Positions 1 through 8,751 of a DNA stretch of 27,550 bases are shown piece after piece. Source of the DNA: Candidatus Moraniibacteriota bacterium. Lineage in GTDB: Bacteria; Patescibacteriota; Minisyncoccia; Moranbacterales; GCA-2747515. Under the pieces are notes generated by a model. The model was not told the origin of the DNA, made no database searches, and saw nothing but the letters and a program-made list of their open reading frames with translations. Both the position numbers and the translations under genes were made by a program. Location: positions 1-27,550 of the forward strand of contig JAOZNB010000003.1 in assembly GCA_029933995.1 (NCBI GenBank), in the 5' to 3' direction. How positions within the stretch are numbered: position 1 is the stretch's first letter; each line of letters starts with the position of its first letter.

Positions 1-83
1 TCATCTTCCTACTCAAAATGACACTTATGATTGGAATAATGCTTTTTATTCCAGCTCTTATTTTAGGTGTTAGGTTTAGATAG
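1..83 (+). CDS. C-terminal end of a membrane protein (partial)
   Basis: A reading frame enters from the left edge (phase 3) and ends at TAG 81-83. The visible residues are almost all hydrophobic (IFLLKMTLMIGIMLFIPALI) and end with a basic tail, LGVRFR. That is what the last transmembrane segment of a membrane protein looks like. It lies upstream of the pilin gene on the same strand, so it may belong to a secretion or pilus locus, but 26 residues are too few to name a family. Confidence 0.45.
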   Translation, partial: IFLLKMTLMIGIMLFIPALILGVRFR

Positions 84-91
84 GGTGTTTG

Positions 92-100
92 TGGTATAAT
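92..100 (+). promoter_or_regulatory. Extended -10 promoter of the pilin-like gene
   Basis: TGGTATAAT is a perfect extended -10 element (TGnTATAAT). It lies 26 bases before the ATG at 127 and just after the stop of the preceding frame. No good -35 is visible, as expected for an extended -10. The leader would be short and contains no SD sequence. Confidence 0.6.
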
Positions 101-126
101 GATGATGTAATAAATAAAAAATAAAT

Positions 127-1332
127 ATGAAAAAATATATTATAATATCACTTATTGTGTTATTTATTTGTAATATTAATACATCTTTTGCTTCAGATGC
201 TTCAGATTTAGTTGCTGCAGAAGCAAAATTAGAAGCAAATAAATATAAATTATTAGAAACAATCCCAGGAGCGAGTATTGCAAATAAATCAACAACTTTT
301 CCAGAATATGTAACAGGAATATACAAATTTGCAATAGTAATAGTAGCAATTGCAGCATTACTCATGCTTTCTATAGGAGGGTTTGCATACATGGCTTCAG
401 CAGGTAATCAAGCACAGGCAGGAACAGCAAAAAAAATAATTACAGACGCACTGTTGGGTTTGATTGTGGTGTTTTTGTCATGGTTAGTGCTTTATACTAT
501 AAATCCTGATTTATTAGGAGCTGATCCAGGAATGGGAAATTTGAATGTAGGTGTGAAACAAAATAATACACCTCCAGGAAGGAGTCCACAAAAAGATGTT
601 CATTGCAAAATAGATGGAACGGGTTGTAAAAATACACTAGCAGAATGTGAAACTGCACATGGAGAAGGTGTGTGTGTAAAAAAAAGTGATGCTATTGATA
701 AAACTAAGACATATGGAATGAATGTAGCTGGGGGAGATGTGAGTGCTTATGATTCTCCAGAAGAGTGTTATGCATATGGTGAAATCTATTGTATAGGTGG
801 TAGGGAATATGCTAATTCAATGGTCTATGGTATAGATAATTTACAAAATGAATTAAAATTAAATGAGGATGGTACAGTAGATACAATGTTTGGGGCGGAT
901 GTGTCTAGCTTGTCAGATGAAAGTATTGAACAACTAAAAATGATTCCAGGGAAGGAATATAAAAATTGGACACTTACAGGAGGAGGGTCAGGATTTTCGT
1001 TTACAGAAGATAAAACAATTGGAAATATACTTGTGACAGGTGTTGAAATAATAGGAGCTGAAGAAGGTGGAAAAAAAATTACGCTAGCTAGGCAAGGTGC
1101 AAAAGAATTAGAGGAATACATTCAGGATCATAATGACAGTAAACATGTTTTTATGAAAGATGGTGCAGGAAATAATTATTATTTATTATACAAAGATAGT
1201 AATGATGAATTATATGGATATATTGCATCGAGTACGGCAGGTGTTGTTATTTTGCCAAAGAATGATGGCACGCCATATACAATAGGTGAATTAGAAAAAA
1301 TGGGGCTTAGAGATGCTCATCCCGATAGTTGA
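127..1332 (+). CDS. Secreted TrbC/VirB2-like pilin with cysteine-rich C-terminal domain
   Basis: The product has a signal peptide (residues 1-22, cleavage likely after SFA) and two membrane helices at about 66-88 and 106-125. Between them is the motif GGFAYMASAGNQAQAGTAKK, and SWLVLYTINPDLL follows. This is the typical core of the TrbC/VirB2-like pilins common in CPR genomes. Such proteins are usually 100-150 residues; this one is 401. The extra 270 residues hold six cysteines (160, 167, 174, 183, 214, 222) in a compact block, consistent with a disulfide-stabilised outer domain, then an unrecognised acidic region. Known family role: a subunit of conjugation-like or type IV secretion pili. Whether this long form assembles into a fibre is unknown. 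It has its own promoter and no SD, and it converges on the polysaccharide genes. Confidence 0.8.
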   Translation: MKKYIIISLIVLFICNINTSFASDASDLVAAEAKLEANKYKLLETIPGASIANKSTTFPEYVTGIYKFAIVIVAIAALLMLSIGGFAYMASAGNQAQAGTAKKIITDALLGLIVVFLSWLVLYTINPDLLGADPGMGNLNVGVKQNNTPPGRSPQKDVHCKIDGTGCKNTLAECETAHGEGVCVKKSDAIDKTKTYGMNVAGGDVSAYDSPEECYAYGEIYCIGGREYANSMVYGIDNLQNELKLNEDGTVDTMFGADVSSLSDESIEQLKMIPGKEYKNWTLTGGGSGFSFTEDKTIGNILVTGVEIIGAEEGGKKITLARQGAKELEEYIQDHNDSKHVFMKDGAGNNYYLLYKDSNDELYGYIASSTAGVVILPKNDGTPYTIGELEKMGLRDAHPDS

Positions 1333-1360
1333 TAATTGTTCATGAATAAATAACTAGAAA

Positions 1361-1403
1361 AATAACATTAATAAAAAATATTATTTTTATAATGACAGTT
1401 ATT
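1361..1403. terminator. AT-rich inverted repeat between convergent genes
   Basis: An imperfect inverted repeat pairs AATAAC-ATTA-TAAAAA on the left with TTTTTATAATG and GTTATT on the right, with small bulges. It sits between the pilin stop (1332) and the stop of the opposing ligase gene (1402), so it could end transcription from both sides. The stem is weak because it has almost no G or C. Confidence 0.4.
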
Positions 1404-2604
1404 ATATCTGTTTAGTAGCTTTTAATATGCTAGTAATAATAAGCCAAAATAGTATAGACAAATCATTTTTCCAATAAGGAGTGTCTATAAGACTTGTTAA
1501 TAAAATTACAAAAAATGCGGCAATGTATAATAATATTGTTGTGTTTTTTGTTTTGACGTATGAAGATGATGCTATATAAAACCACCTTGAACACAGGAGA
1601 GAAAAAAATAAAACAGTGAAAAATCCTCCCGAAATCCAGAGTGTTAATAGTAGGTTGTGTGGTGTTGGTGCTGACCAATGTAAATAAGGCTTGTAGAGTG
1701 GTTGGGCAGTTATGTAAATATCTTGAAAAGTATCAATGCCGTTGGTGGAAACTAAGGTGTTTTGTTGAATATGATTTGATGCAACTTTCCAGATTTCAAT
1801 ACGGGATATCAGGGAATTTCTTTCAAAATTTTGATTGAGATGGGATAATTTATTGTAAGTTGTAAATATTATAAAAACCATAGCTATAAAAACAACAAAA
1901 AATAAAATAATTTTTTTTTTACTTTTTATAAATATGACAATAGAAAGTGCAATAATTAGAGATATAATAGAAGTAAAAGAATTTGTGTAAAATAATACAA
2001 TAATTGCTAAAATAAGCGTAATTATAGAAAAAATCTTTGCGTATTTAGTACGTGATGTAAAAAATGTCGTAATAGTTATAAAGATGAGTGGCGTAACAAA
2101 CATTGCTAGGTGATTGGGAGATGGATAAAAAGCATTTAGGCGTTCATCAAAGGTAATGTGTCCTAAAAATAAATATATGAGTGATATAATGCTTACAAAA
2201 AATAATGTAACAGTAAGTGCATTTTGTATTAAAATTTGTGTGTGTGGATGTTTTGAGGTGTGAGTAACTAATAAAAAGCTTGCTAGTATAGGGATAGTTA
2301 TCCATTCGATAAAAACTCCTAGTCCATGGATTGTTGGGTAGATAAGTAATGCTGGAATAAATGATAATAAAAAAAGCAAAGATAAAATCCAAAAGATAGA
2401 ATTATTTCTGAATGTTGATAATAGATTTTTGTAATTTATAGCAAATAATGTGATAGAAAGAATAAATAAATTTAGGGTTAAAAGACTGACAGAAATTGAT
2501 AAAATATTAAGTCTAAGAAAATATAGAGGAATTGATAGGATTGTAATAAAAATCAATACATTCATATAGGGAATTATTTTATTTTGATTTGTCTGTATTT
2601 TCAT
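1402..2604 (-). CDS. O-antigen ligase/polymerase-type membrane protein (Wzy/WaaL-like), copy 2
   Basis: This 400-residue protein has about ten to twelve hydrophobic segments across its whole length. In the C-terminal half lies SRIEIWKVASNHIQQNTLV, then, after a hydrophilic loop, the motif PHNLLLTLWISGGFFTVLFF. This is the Wzy_C pattern (an R-x-E-x-W stretch, a periplasmic loop and a His-Asn before the next helix) found in O-antigen ligases and polymerases. Family role: polymerising or transferring lipid-linked glycans on the outer face of the membrane. The ATG lies inside the end of the upstream homologous gene (26-base overlap), so the two are translationally linked. Polymerase and ligase cannot be told apart from sequence alone. 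Confidence 0.8.
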   Translation of the reverse strand: MKIQTNQNKIIPYMNVLIFITILSIPLYFLRLNILSISVSLLTLNLFILSITLFAINYKNLLSTFRNNSIFWILSLLFLLSFIPALLIYPTIHGLGVFIEWITIPILASFLLVTHTSKHPHTQILIQNALTVTLFFVSIISLIYLFLGHITFDERLNAFYPSPNHLAMFVTPLIFITITTFFTSRTKYAKIFSIITLILAIIVLFYTNSFTSIISLIIALSIVIFIKSKKKIILFFVVFIAMVFIIFTTYNKLSHLNQNFERNSLISRIEIWKVASNHIQQNTLVSTNGIDTFQDIYITAQPLYKPYLHWSAPTPHNLLLTLWISGGFFTVLFFSLLCSRWFYIASSSYVKTKNTTILLYIAAFFVILLTSLIDTPYWKNDLSILFWLIITSILKATKQI

Positions 2605-3850
2605 AATAAATTCCGATAGATATTATAAGAAGTAATATTGGGAAAACATGCACAGAAAAAATAGGTGTATCAAAAAGTGCATGAAAAAAGAATATACTCA
2701 TACTTATTATAGCAAATAATGCAATATAATCATTTTTGTGTTTATATAGCGTATATATAGTTGTAAAAAAAATGCCACAAAAGAAGAATAATCCAATTAA
2801 ACCAAGTTCAACAGTTATGTCTAAAATAGTGTTGTGTGCGTATATCGGTGTGCGGTAAGTAGCTAGTGGATTGATGGTGTATGTGTACACACCGAGTCCT
2901 GTGCCAATAAATGGTCTGAGTGTTACTTCATGGATTGCTGTGGTCCACAGCTCAATACGGTGCGTATTAGAGGTATCTGAGTGATCAAATGAAGAAATAA
3001 ATCGTCCTGTAATTGGATTTTGTGGAATAAAAAGTAAAATGACACAGGAGACAAAAGAAAGCATAATAAAATGACGTGTGCGGGTTTTGATTTGTGGCCA
3101 CAAGAGAAACAATCCTACAAAAATACCTCCAAATAATCCTACATAACCACCACGAGAAAAGGTAAATATATCAGCAATAATTAAAATAAAAAAGGAAATG
3201 AGCCAAAAAGGTTTTTTAGTTATGAAAAATAATCCGAGTGAAAAAGGTGCAATTAACCCAAGGTAAAATGAAAAAATATGAGGATCTGGGAAAAAAGCAA
3301 TTGATCGCATTAGGTCATGTGAGCCTACATGTACGAGCCAACTATTGTGTGTGATAACTGATGATGAAAAAGTACCGCCAAGAAAAAAGGGTGTAATTAG
3401 TGACCAAAAATGTAGTAGGGTATTAAGTGGTAGCATAAATTGAAGTATAAATTGGAAAAGACCTATAACAGATATCAATGTAGCACCGAGCACAGTAGCC
3501 TTTATAATTTTTATATGTGCTTGTGGTATTTTTATAAATAGTGTGGCAAGCACAATAACAATGGGTGCAATTGAAAAAAGAAAAATTATTTTACGAAGAG
3601 TCCACGTTGGCACTGGTGTAAAAAATAAAGATAAAAGTGTCCACATTAAAAAAGCTGTCAAAAATCCTATAATCCAACCACGTGGAAGAAAAAATTCTTT
3701 TATCCAAAGTGCATATGCAAAATAAATTAATGTAATAAAAAGAATTAGCACGCGAATAATTGCAACATCAAAACCCTCTGCAGGATTGAGTGCAAATTGA
3801 AAGGGAATAAAAAAATATAAAAAAAGTGTTAAATTGAAAATGAGTTTCAT
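2579..3850 (-). CDS. O-antigen ligase/polymerase-type membrane protein (Wzy/WaaL-like), copy 1
   Basis: A polytopic protein of 423 residues. The diagnostic region has SRGGYVGLFGGIFVGLFLLW (the conserved SRG before a helix), then HRIELWTTAIHEVTLRPFIG and GTGLGVYTY. The extracytoplasmic loop ends in AHNTILDITVELGLIGLFFF. This is the classic Wzy_C/WaaL signature (R-x-x-x-W, P-x-x-G-x-G, H-N-x-x-L, E-x-G-x-x-G). It probably acts on undecaprenyl-linked glycans exported by the flippase encoded upstream. Its ATG overlaps the TGA of the preceding glycosyltransferase (ATGA), so expression is coupled. Two neighbouring members suggest one polymerase and one ligase, but I cannot assign which. Confidence 0.88.
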   Translation of the reverse strand: MKLIFNLTLFLYFFIPFQFALNPAEGFDVAIIRVLILFITLIYFAYALWIKEFFLPRGWIIGFLTAFLMWTLLSLFFTPVPTWTLRKIIFLFSIAPIVIVLATLFIKIPQAHIKIIKATVLGATLISVIGLFQFILQFMLPLNTLLHFWSLITPFFLGGTFSSSVITHNSWLVHVGSHDLMRSIAFFPDPHIFSFYLGLIAPFSLGLFFITKKPFWLISFFILIIADIFTFSRGGYVGLFGGIFVGLFLLWPQIKTRTRHFIMLSFVSCVILLFIPQNPITGRFISSFDHSDTSNTHRIELWTTAIHEVTLRPFIGTGLGVYTYTINPLATYRTPIYAHNTILDITVELGLIGLFFFCGIFFTTIYTLYKHKNDYIALFAIISMSIFFFHALFDTPIFSVHVFPILLLIISIGIYYENTDKSK

Positions 3851-4629
3851 TTTGTATACAAAAAACGACAGATGCGCATTAAAAATATTTGTGTTGCGCC
3901 TAAGTGCTTTTTAAAAAAGATATCTTGTGAATTATAATAGCACTTTTTTTGTTTTTGTGTAGTTGTTTTGCTACTTGCACCATTTGTATGGGATAAATAA
4001 AACGTAGGATTGTAGTGAACACTTCCACCGCAGTTATAAATTCTTTGACATAAATCAACGTCTTCAAAATAAAGAAAAAAATCTTCATCAAAGCCACTCA
4101 ATTCTTTTATAAACTGTGTCGGTATAAACATAGCAGCACCACTGACCCAATCAACTTTGGATAAATTTTTTGATAGCCACTGTTTTTTACTTAGTCCGAT
4201 ATTATTTTTAAGTGTTTGTAGAAATGTTATTTTTTCTCCGACAGACCATTTTTCAGGTTCGGAAGTTGTGGTGAGTAATTGGGGCGCAATGAGTATTTTT
4301 TTTGTAGTTATGTGTTTTGTTATATGTGATAAATTATTGCAAAATGAGTGTGTATCTGGATTGAGAAAGCATGTAATTTCATTTGTAACATGTGTTAATC
4401 CAATATTGCAGGCAGCGCCATAGCCAATATTTTTGTTAATTTCATAAACATTTTGTATTGCAAATGAATATTTAGGTAGTGTCAATTTAGTAGTATCATT
4501 ATTAACTATGATAACTTCAAAATTTTGAGCAGAATTTATCATACTCAAATCAGTGAGACATCTCAACAAATCTTTTCTACTGTTGTAATTTACGATAATA
4601 AAAGAAATCGTATTATTTTTTTGAGGCAT
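3847..4629 (-). CDS. Family 2 glycosyltransferase
   Basis: A GT-A fold glycosyltransferase of 260 residues. It starts with the family-2 opening SFIIVNYNSRKDLLRCL, followed by VIIVNND, NIGYGAACNIG and the metal-binding-type FLNPDTH. The acceptor half has WVSGAAMFIP and GFDEDFFLYFEDVDLCQRI, typical of rhamnosyltransferase-like GT2 enzymes. It should add a sugar from a nucleotide-sugar donor to a lipid-linked glycan at the cytoplasmic face. The frame stays open to 4686, but that start is TTG and would overlap the upstream gene by 74 bases. I chose the ATG at 4629, where conserved sequence begins after seven residues; it overlaps the upstream gene by 17 bases. The sugar specificity is not readable. 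Confidence 0.87.
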   Translation of the reverse strand: MPQKNNTISFIIVNYNSRKDLLRCLTDLSMINSAQNFEVIIVNNDTTKLTLPKYSFAIQNVYEINKNIGYGAACNIGLTHVTNEITCFLNPDTHSFCNNLSHITKHITTKKILIAPQLLTTTSEPEKWSVGEKITFLQTLKNNIGLSKKQWLSKNLSKVDWVSGAAMFIPTQFIKELSGFDEDFFLYFEDVDLCQRIYNCGGSVHYNPTFYLSHTNGASSKTTTQKQKKCYYNSQDIFFKKHLGATQIFLMRICRFLYTK

Positions 4630-5473
4630 AATCCAGATACGCTTTATGAACTTGCTGAGAAAGAGGTTTATTTTTTTTGAGATCAAAATAATTTTTTATT
4701 TTTCGTAATTTAAGATTTATTAAAAACCATATTTTTTTCAAACCTGTTGTATGTTTTTCAAAAAATAATAATCCTGAAAAAACTAAAAAATAGGTTTTTT
4801 GTTTATTTTCTTGTTCGCTAACTTCTTTGTGCCATGCTTTAGCAGTGGGAAGAATTCCAAGTATAAATCCTGCATTTTTTGCACGAAGTGAAAAATCAGC
4901 ATCTTCATAATAAAGAAAAAATTTTTCATCAAATAAATCAATTTGTTTAAATACACGAGGGTTAATCGTCATGACACAACCAGTATTATAATCTGTGGTG
5001 AGTATTGATTGATTTTGAAAATCATTTTTAATATGGGTATGAGTCGCTCTCATTTTTTTGTAGGAGATATCTCCACCAGCAAACCAAATATCAGGAGAAT
5101 TATATTTGTAAATAACAGGGGATATAATATCTGCTTTTTTGGTAAGAATAGTAGATATGAGTTTGGTGGCACATTCACTGTCAATAATTGCATCAGGATT
5201 ACAGAGTGTTATTGTGGCAGCTTCACGTTCTAGTGCAAAGCGTAATCCGATATTTACTCCGCCAGCAAATCCAATGTTGTGTGTGTTATAAATATATATT
5301 AGATTTGGAAAATGTTTTTTGCAGTTTTCCAGAGAATTGTCTTTTGACGCATTATCAACAACAATTATGTAAGGATGAATTTTTTTTGAACGTAAAATAC
5401 TATTGATACATTCAATAATATTTGTACCACTATTGTAATTAACAATAATGAAATAATGTTTTTTATTTTGCAT
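4613..5473 (-). CDS. Family 2 glycosyltransferase
   Basis: This 286-residue GT2 enzyme has FIIVNYNSGTNIIECINSIL at the N-terminus, IIVVDNASKDNS (the donor-binding Asp region), NIGFAGGVNIGLRFA, LCNPDA (the DXD-like position) and LFDEKFFLYYEDADFSLRA in the acceptor half. The last 60 residues are basic and amphipathic (KKIWFLINLKLRKIKNYF), suggesting peripheral attachment to the membrane. It is homologous to the next gene downstream and overlaps it, so the pair probably adds successive sugars in one pathway. Five bases separate it from the flippase gene upstream. No SD precedes the ATG. Confidence 0.9.
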   Translation of the reverse strand: MQNKKHYFIIVNYNSGTNIIECINSILRSKKIHPYIIVVDNASKDNSLENCKKHFPNLIYIYNTHNIGFAGGVNIGLRFALEREAATITLCNPDAIIDSECATKLISTILTKKADIISPVIYKYNSPDIWFAGGDISYKKMRATHTHIKNDFQNQSILTTDYNTGCVMTINPRVFKQIDLFDEKFFLYYEDADFSLRAKNAGFILGILPTAKAWHKEVSEQENKQKTYFLVFSGLLFFEKHTTGLKKIWFLINLKLRKIKNYFDLKKNKPLSQQVHKAYLDYASKK

Positions 5474-5478
5474 ATAAT

Positions 5479-6891
5479 TTATGATCTTTTGGGTAACACA
5501 TGCATTATATCATCACGTGTGATAACGCGAAAGGTAAATAATAACAATGTATAAACAATGAGGGTAATAACCGTAGTAATAAATGGTGAAAATGATAATG
5601 TTAAATAAATAATAATCATTATGCCACCAGAAATAAGTATGAAAGGTAATTTTATAGATGTAAGTCTATAGGTGGTGTAGCGCAAAGCCATAAATAATGT
5701 AGTAACAACTACAAAAAATTCAGTAATTACAGAAACAATAGCAGCACCAGTATACGTGTATAAAGGAATTAATATAATATTTGCAGAAATATTAATAATT
5801 GCAGCAATGATTAATGCAAACATTAATTTTTTTTGTTGAGAACCAGCAATGAGTATATTGGTAAATAAATGACCAAAAAATATAAAAGCAAGTGCAAAGA
5901 CAAGTATTTGTAAAACCTGTGTTGCATCACTAAACTCAGCACCTCCAACAATCATTATAATATCAGATGCAAGAAATATAGTTACTATGGTTAGTGGGAC
6001 AACAATAAGTGTAAATAATTTGAGAATGATATTTGAAATTTTTATAAAGATTTTTTTGTCTGTAAAAATATAACGAGAAAATAGGGGAAACATGAGACCA
6101 ATAACCATTGCAGGAAAAAATACTAAAGTCTCAATAATTTTGTAGGCAGCGCCATAAATTCCGACATCACTTGATGTTGCAAATAAGGATAATAAAATTG
6201 TATCAATTTTAAAATAAAGAAAAGTAACAAATGCACTAATACCCATAGGTGCTGATTCTTTTAAAAAAGATTTCCAATAAGTTTTATCTATGCGAAATGT
6301 GATTTTTGTAAATTTGCGGGAGCGTATAAAAATAAATATAAAATTCCATAACATTGCTATAAAAATTGCTAATGCGACAGCAATAAACCCAAGTTGTAGC
6401 TGTACAATCATTACTATTATTGCAACCTGTATTACCTTGCCAGATAATTCTATTAGAGCAATCTGATCCATTGCGAGATGTTTTTGAAATAATCCGTTAA
6501 GAAGTCCATAACTAGATGAAAAAATAAAGGCACCTGAGGCAATCAAAATACTGACGCGTACGTCATATTCGTAAGGCAAAAACCATACAAATAACAAGCT
6601 CATCAAAAATATGCTACAAGATATGATGACACGTAGTGTAAAAATGCGACTCAATATCCACTGTTCATTTGATCCTGCACGTGATATTTCTCGAGTAGCT
6701 ATAGAATATAAGCCAAAATCACCCACAGCAGAAAAGAAAGCAAAAAAAGCAAGCATTGTAGCATATTTGCCAAAACCATCAGTACCTAAATAGCGTGTCA
6801 ACATACCAATTCCAAAAAGAGCCAAGGCAATTGATAACACCTTGGCAATTCCGTTGATAACAATGTTATAAGTAATTTTTTGTGCAAGCAT
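5479..6891 (-). CDS. Polysaccharide flippase of the MOP/Wzx type
   Basis: A 470-residue protein with about twelve to fourteen hydrophobic helices. The N-terminus has NIVINGIAKVLSIALALFGI, GMLTRYLGTDGFGKYA and FFSAVGDFGLYSIATREISR, the standard opening of Wzx/RfbX-type polysaccharide exporters (Polysacc_synt). The pattern YFKIDTILLSLFATSSDVGI and YGAAYKIIE in the middle is also typical. It should flip lipid-linked oligosaccharides across the cytoplasmic membrane for the two Wzy/WaaL-like proteins encoded downstream. The gene starts 25 bases after jag in the same orientation, so polysaccharide genes may share the rpmH-jag transcript. Confidence 0.9.
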   Translation of the reverse strand: MLAQKITYNIVINGIAKVLSIALALFGIGMLTRYLGTDGFGKYATMLAFFAFFSAVGDFGLYSIATREISRAGSNEQWILSRIFTLRVIISCSIFLMSLLFVWFLPYEYDVRVSILIASGAFIFSSSYGLLNGLFQKHLAMDQIALIELSGKVIQVAIIVMIVQLQLGFIAVALAIFIAMLWNFIFIFIRSRKFTKITFRIDKTYWKSFLKESAPMGISAFVTFLYFKIDTILLSLFATSSDVGIYGAAYKIIETLVFFPAMVIGLMFPLFSRYIFTDKKIFIKISNIILKLFTLIVVPLTIVTIFLASDIIMIVGGAEFSDATQVLQILVFALAFIFFGHLFTNILIAGSQQKKLMFALIIAAIINISANIILIPLYTYTGAAIVSVITEFFVVVTTLFMALRYTTYRLTSIKLPFILISGGIMIIIYLTLSFSPFITTVITLIVYTLLLFTFRVITRDDIMHVLPKRS

Positions 6892-6916
6892 AGTAAGTTT
6901 TTGAGATCATCCAAAT

Positions 6917-7408
6917 TTAATTAGTGGATAAATCTATCACACTTTGCGGCTTGATTATTACCTTACGATCGTCTCTCTCACCAACACTTTCAGTTATAAT
7001 ACGAGTATCATCGGCAATGGTCATGTGTACAATACGACGTTCATAAGCATTCATTGGTCGAAGTATGACAGGTTTTTTTTCACGAGCAGCTTGATTTGCA
7101 GAGTCTTTTGCAATATTTGCAATTATTCGGTTCTTATCTTCTTTGTAACCGTTTATATCAATATTAACACGGTCGGTATATCCACTTTTATACAAAATAG
7201 AACGAATAAGATGTTCAAGTGCATAAAGATTTGAGCCATGTTGTCCAATTAAAAAGCGAGAATCATGCTGTGTTTTGATAGAACATGTAAAAGTTTTTTT
7301 ATCAGTTTTTGGATCGATTTGTTCTTTTATGGAACATTCAGTATCAAAATCCATGAGTTCAAGAAGTCGTTTCACACTTTTTTCAATCGTTTCATTTGCA
7401 TTACTCAT
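6917..7408 (-). CDS. jag: KhpB/Jag RNA-binding protein (KH + R3H)
   Basis: A 163-residue protein. The KH-like domain carries FLIGQHGSNLYALEHLIRSI, the equivalent of the IGrxGxtLdaLqyL loop. An R3H domain follows, with RPMNAYERRIVHMTIAD and the conserved SVGERDDRKVII ending. The separate N-terminal Jag_N domain of Firmicutes proteins is reduced or absent. In Firmicutes KhpB acts with KhpA as an RNA chaperone that affects cell elongation and division. Its place just after yidC is conserved across bacteria and supports the call. Confidence 0.93.
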   Translation of the reverse strand: MSNANETIEKSVKRLLELMDFDTECSIKEQIDPKTDKKTFTCSIKTQHDSRFLIGQHGSNLYALEHLIRSILYKSGYTDRVNIDINGYKEDKNRIIANIAKDSANQAAREKKPVILRPMNAYERRIVHMTIADDTRIITESVGERDDRKVIIKPQSVIDLSTN

Positions 7409-7430
7409 AATATTGTAATCTTATGTATTA

Positions 7431-8189
7431 TTAGCTTTGAGGTTGTGTTTCTCCTTTCTTTTCTTTGTGCATAATATACCACTGTTGCGCAATCATAAAT
7501 AGGGTAGAGGTAAGCCAGTATAGTGCTAAACCAGATGGAAATTTCATACCAATAAATAGTGTCATGATAGGTACAATGAAAAGCATTTGTTTTTGCATAA
7601 TTGAAGCAAAATCTGGTTCAGAAGAATCCTTTTTGTCATCCTTTTTGACAAGGTCAGTTTTCTTTGCATTCTTAATCTGCATCATTTTTAATTGATAAAA
7701 TTGAGCAGCAGCTGTAACAACAGCTAAAATGATACTTGGTTCAGCAAGATTCATGATACCAAGAAAAAAGCCATTTATAGTTTCAGGTTCTGATACAAAA
7801 GAATAGAGTTGATCAGCATGAATTGTTAATGTGCCACCTTCTGCAAGGTTATTTATTACACGATACATTGTAATAAATATTATCATTTGTATTATAAGTG
7901 GTAAACAACCAGCTGCAGGATTTACCTTGTGTTCTTTGTAAAGAGCCATTGTTTTTTTTGAGAGTTGTTCTTTATCACCTTTGTATTTCTTTTGCAAATC
8001 TTTTATTTTTGGTTGCAATTCAGTCATTTCCTTTTGAGATTCAATTTGTTTTCGTGAAAGAGGTATAAGAGCAGCCTTAATAAGAAGTGTCATCACAATA
8101 ATAGCAATGCCAAAATCACCAAAAATATTATAAAGACCAATAAGAATATTATAAATTGGTTGATAAATAAGTGTAAATAAAATTTCCAT
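7431..8189 (-). CDS. yidC: YidC/Oxa1 membrane protein insertase
   Basis: The 252-residue product is the short form without the large periplasmic domain of Gram-negative YidC. After the N-terminal helix come GIAIIVMTLLIKAALIPLSR, a charged cytoplasmic coiled hairpin (QKEMTELQPKIKDLQKKYKG) and PAAGCLPLIIQMIIFITMYR. The C-terminal helices include FPSGLALYWLTSTLFMIAQQ. These are the conserved 60KD_IMP/Oxa1 elements, and the Arg after the first core helix is the usual position of the insertase's hydrophilic groove. The tail is lysine-rich, consistent with ribosome contact. It inserts membrane proteins with or without SecYEG. It lies four bases after rnpA. Confidence 0.95.
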   Translation of the reverse strand: MEILFTLIYQPIYNILIGLYNIFGDFGIAIIVMTLLIKAALIPLSRKQIESQKEMTELQPKIKDLQKKYKGDKEQLSKKTMALYKEHKVNPAAGCLPLIIQMIIFITMYRVINNLAEGGTLTIHADQLYSFVSEPETINGFFLGIMNLAEPSIILAVVTAAAQFYQLKMMQIKNAKKTDLVKKDDKKDSSEPDFASIMQKQMLFIVPIMTLFIGMKFPSGLALYWLTSTLFMIAQQWYIMHKEKKGETQPQS

Positions 8190-8194
8190 AGAGA

Positions 8195-8548
8195 TTAGTT
8201 AGTTGAGGTAATAAAAAGATTAGTTAATAGAGTTATTTTTTTTAGTGCAATAATAGCATCTTTATATGGTAACACTTTATCACGATTTGTATAGGATATA
8301 ATAATATCAAAGCCAGGTTTAATTGTTGGATATAACTTTTTTGCAGTGTGTTGTAGTATACGTCGTTGTTTATTGCGTTTTACGGCTGAAAGTGAATATT
8401 TTTTACTTACAACAAAACCAATTCTTGTGTGATTCAGATTATTTTTTCTGTAATACAACAATACGCCACCGAAAGAGTGACGCTTACATTGTTTAAATAC
8501 TCGCATAAAGTCTTTGTTGTGACGAAGTCTTTGGTTTCTACCCAACAT
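8195..8548 (-). CDS. rnpA: Ribonuclease P protein component
   Basis: A small basic protein of 117 residues, the usual size. It opens with GRNQRLRHNKDFMRVFKQCK, matching the family start (L-x-x-x-x-x-F-x-x-v-f). The hallmark RNR-type helix appears as IGFVVSKKYSLSAVKRNKQR followed by RIL. It assists the catalytic RNase P RNA in processing tRNA 5' ends; the RNA gene is not in this window. It lies between rpmH and yidC, the near-universal order. Confidence 0.95.
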   Translation of the reverse strand: MLGRNQRLRHNKDFMRVFKQCKRHSFGGVLLYYRKNNLNHTRIGFVVSKKYSLSAVKRNKQRRILQHTAKKLYPTIKPGFDIIISYTNRDKVLPYKDAIIALKKITLLTNLFITSTN

Positions 8549-8583
8549 GAAATTAAAGAGAAATTGTTAGATTATATGAAAAA

Positions 8584-8718
8584 CTAAACAGAAAGACTAA
8601 CGCGACCTTTTTGTCGGCGTCTTTTGAGCACAGCTCTTCCTGCACGAGTTTGCATTCTTTTCAAGAATCCATGTACGCGCATTCGCTTACCTTTTTTTGG
8701 TTGATATGTTCGCTTCAT
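8584..8718 (-). CDS. rpmH: Ribosomal protein bL34
   Basis: I read this 44-residue frame directly from the minus strand: MKRTYQPKKGKRMRVHGFLK, RMQTRAGRAVLKRRRQKGRV, SLSV, stop TAG. It matches bL34 along its full length (MKRTxQP, HGFxxRMxTxxGRxVLxxRRxKGR). It is a structural protein of the large ribosomal subunit. It is the first gene of the minus-strand block, and a strong promoter lies 33 bases upstream of its ATG. Confidence 0.97.
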   Translation of the reverse strand: MKRTYQPKKGKRMRVHGFLKRMQTRAGRAVLKRRRQKGRVSLSV

Positions 8719-8751
8719 AGCTGAAAATACATTAAATTATATATCTCAATA

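Noticed and set aside
4630..4686. N-terminal extension of the second glycosyltransferase to a TTG start
   Set aside because: It would overlap the upstream gene by 74 bases, and the family's conserved start follows the ATG at 4629.
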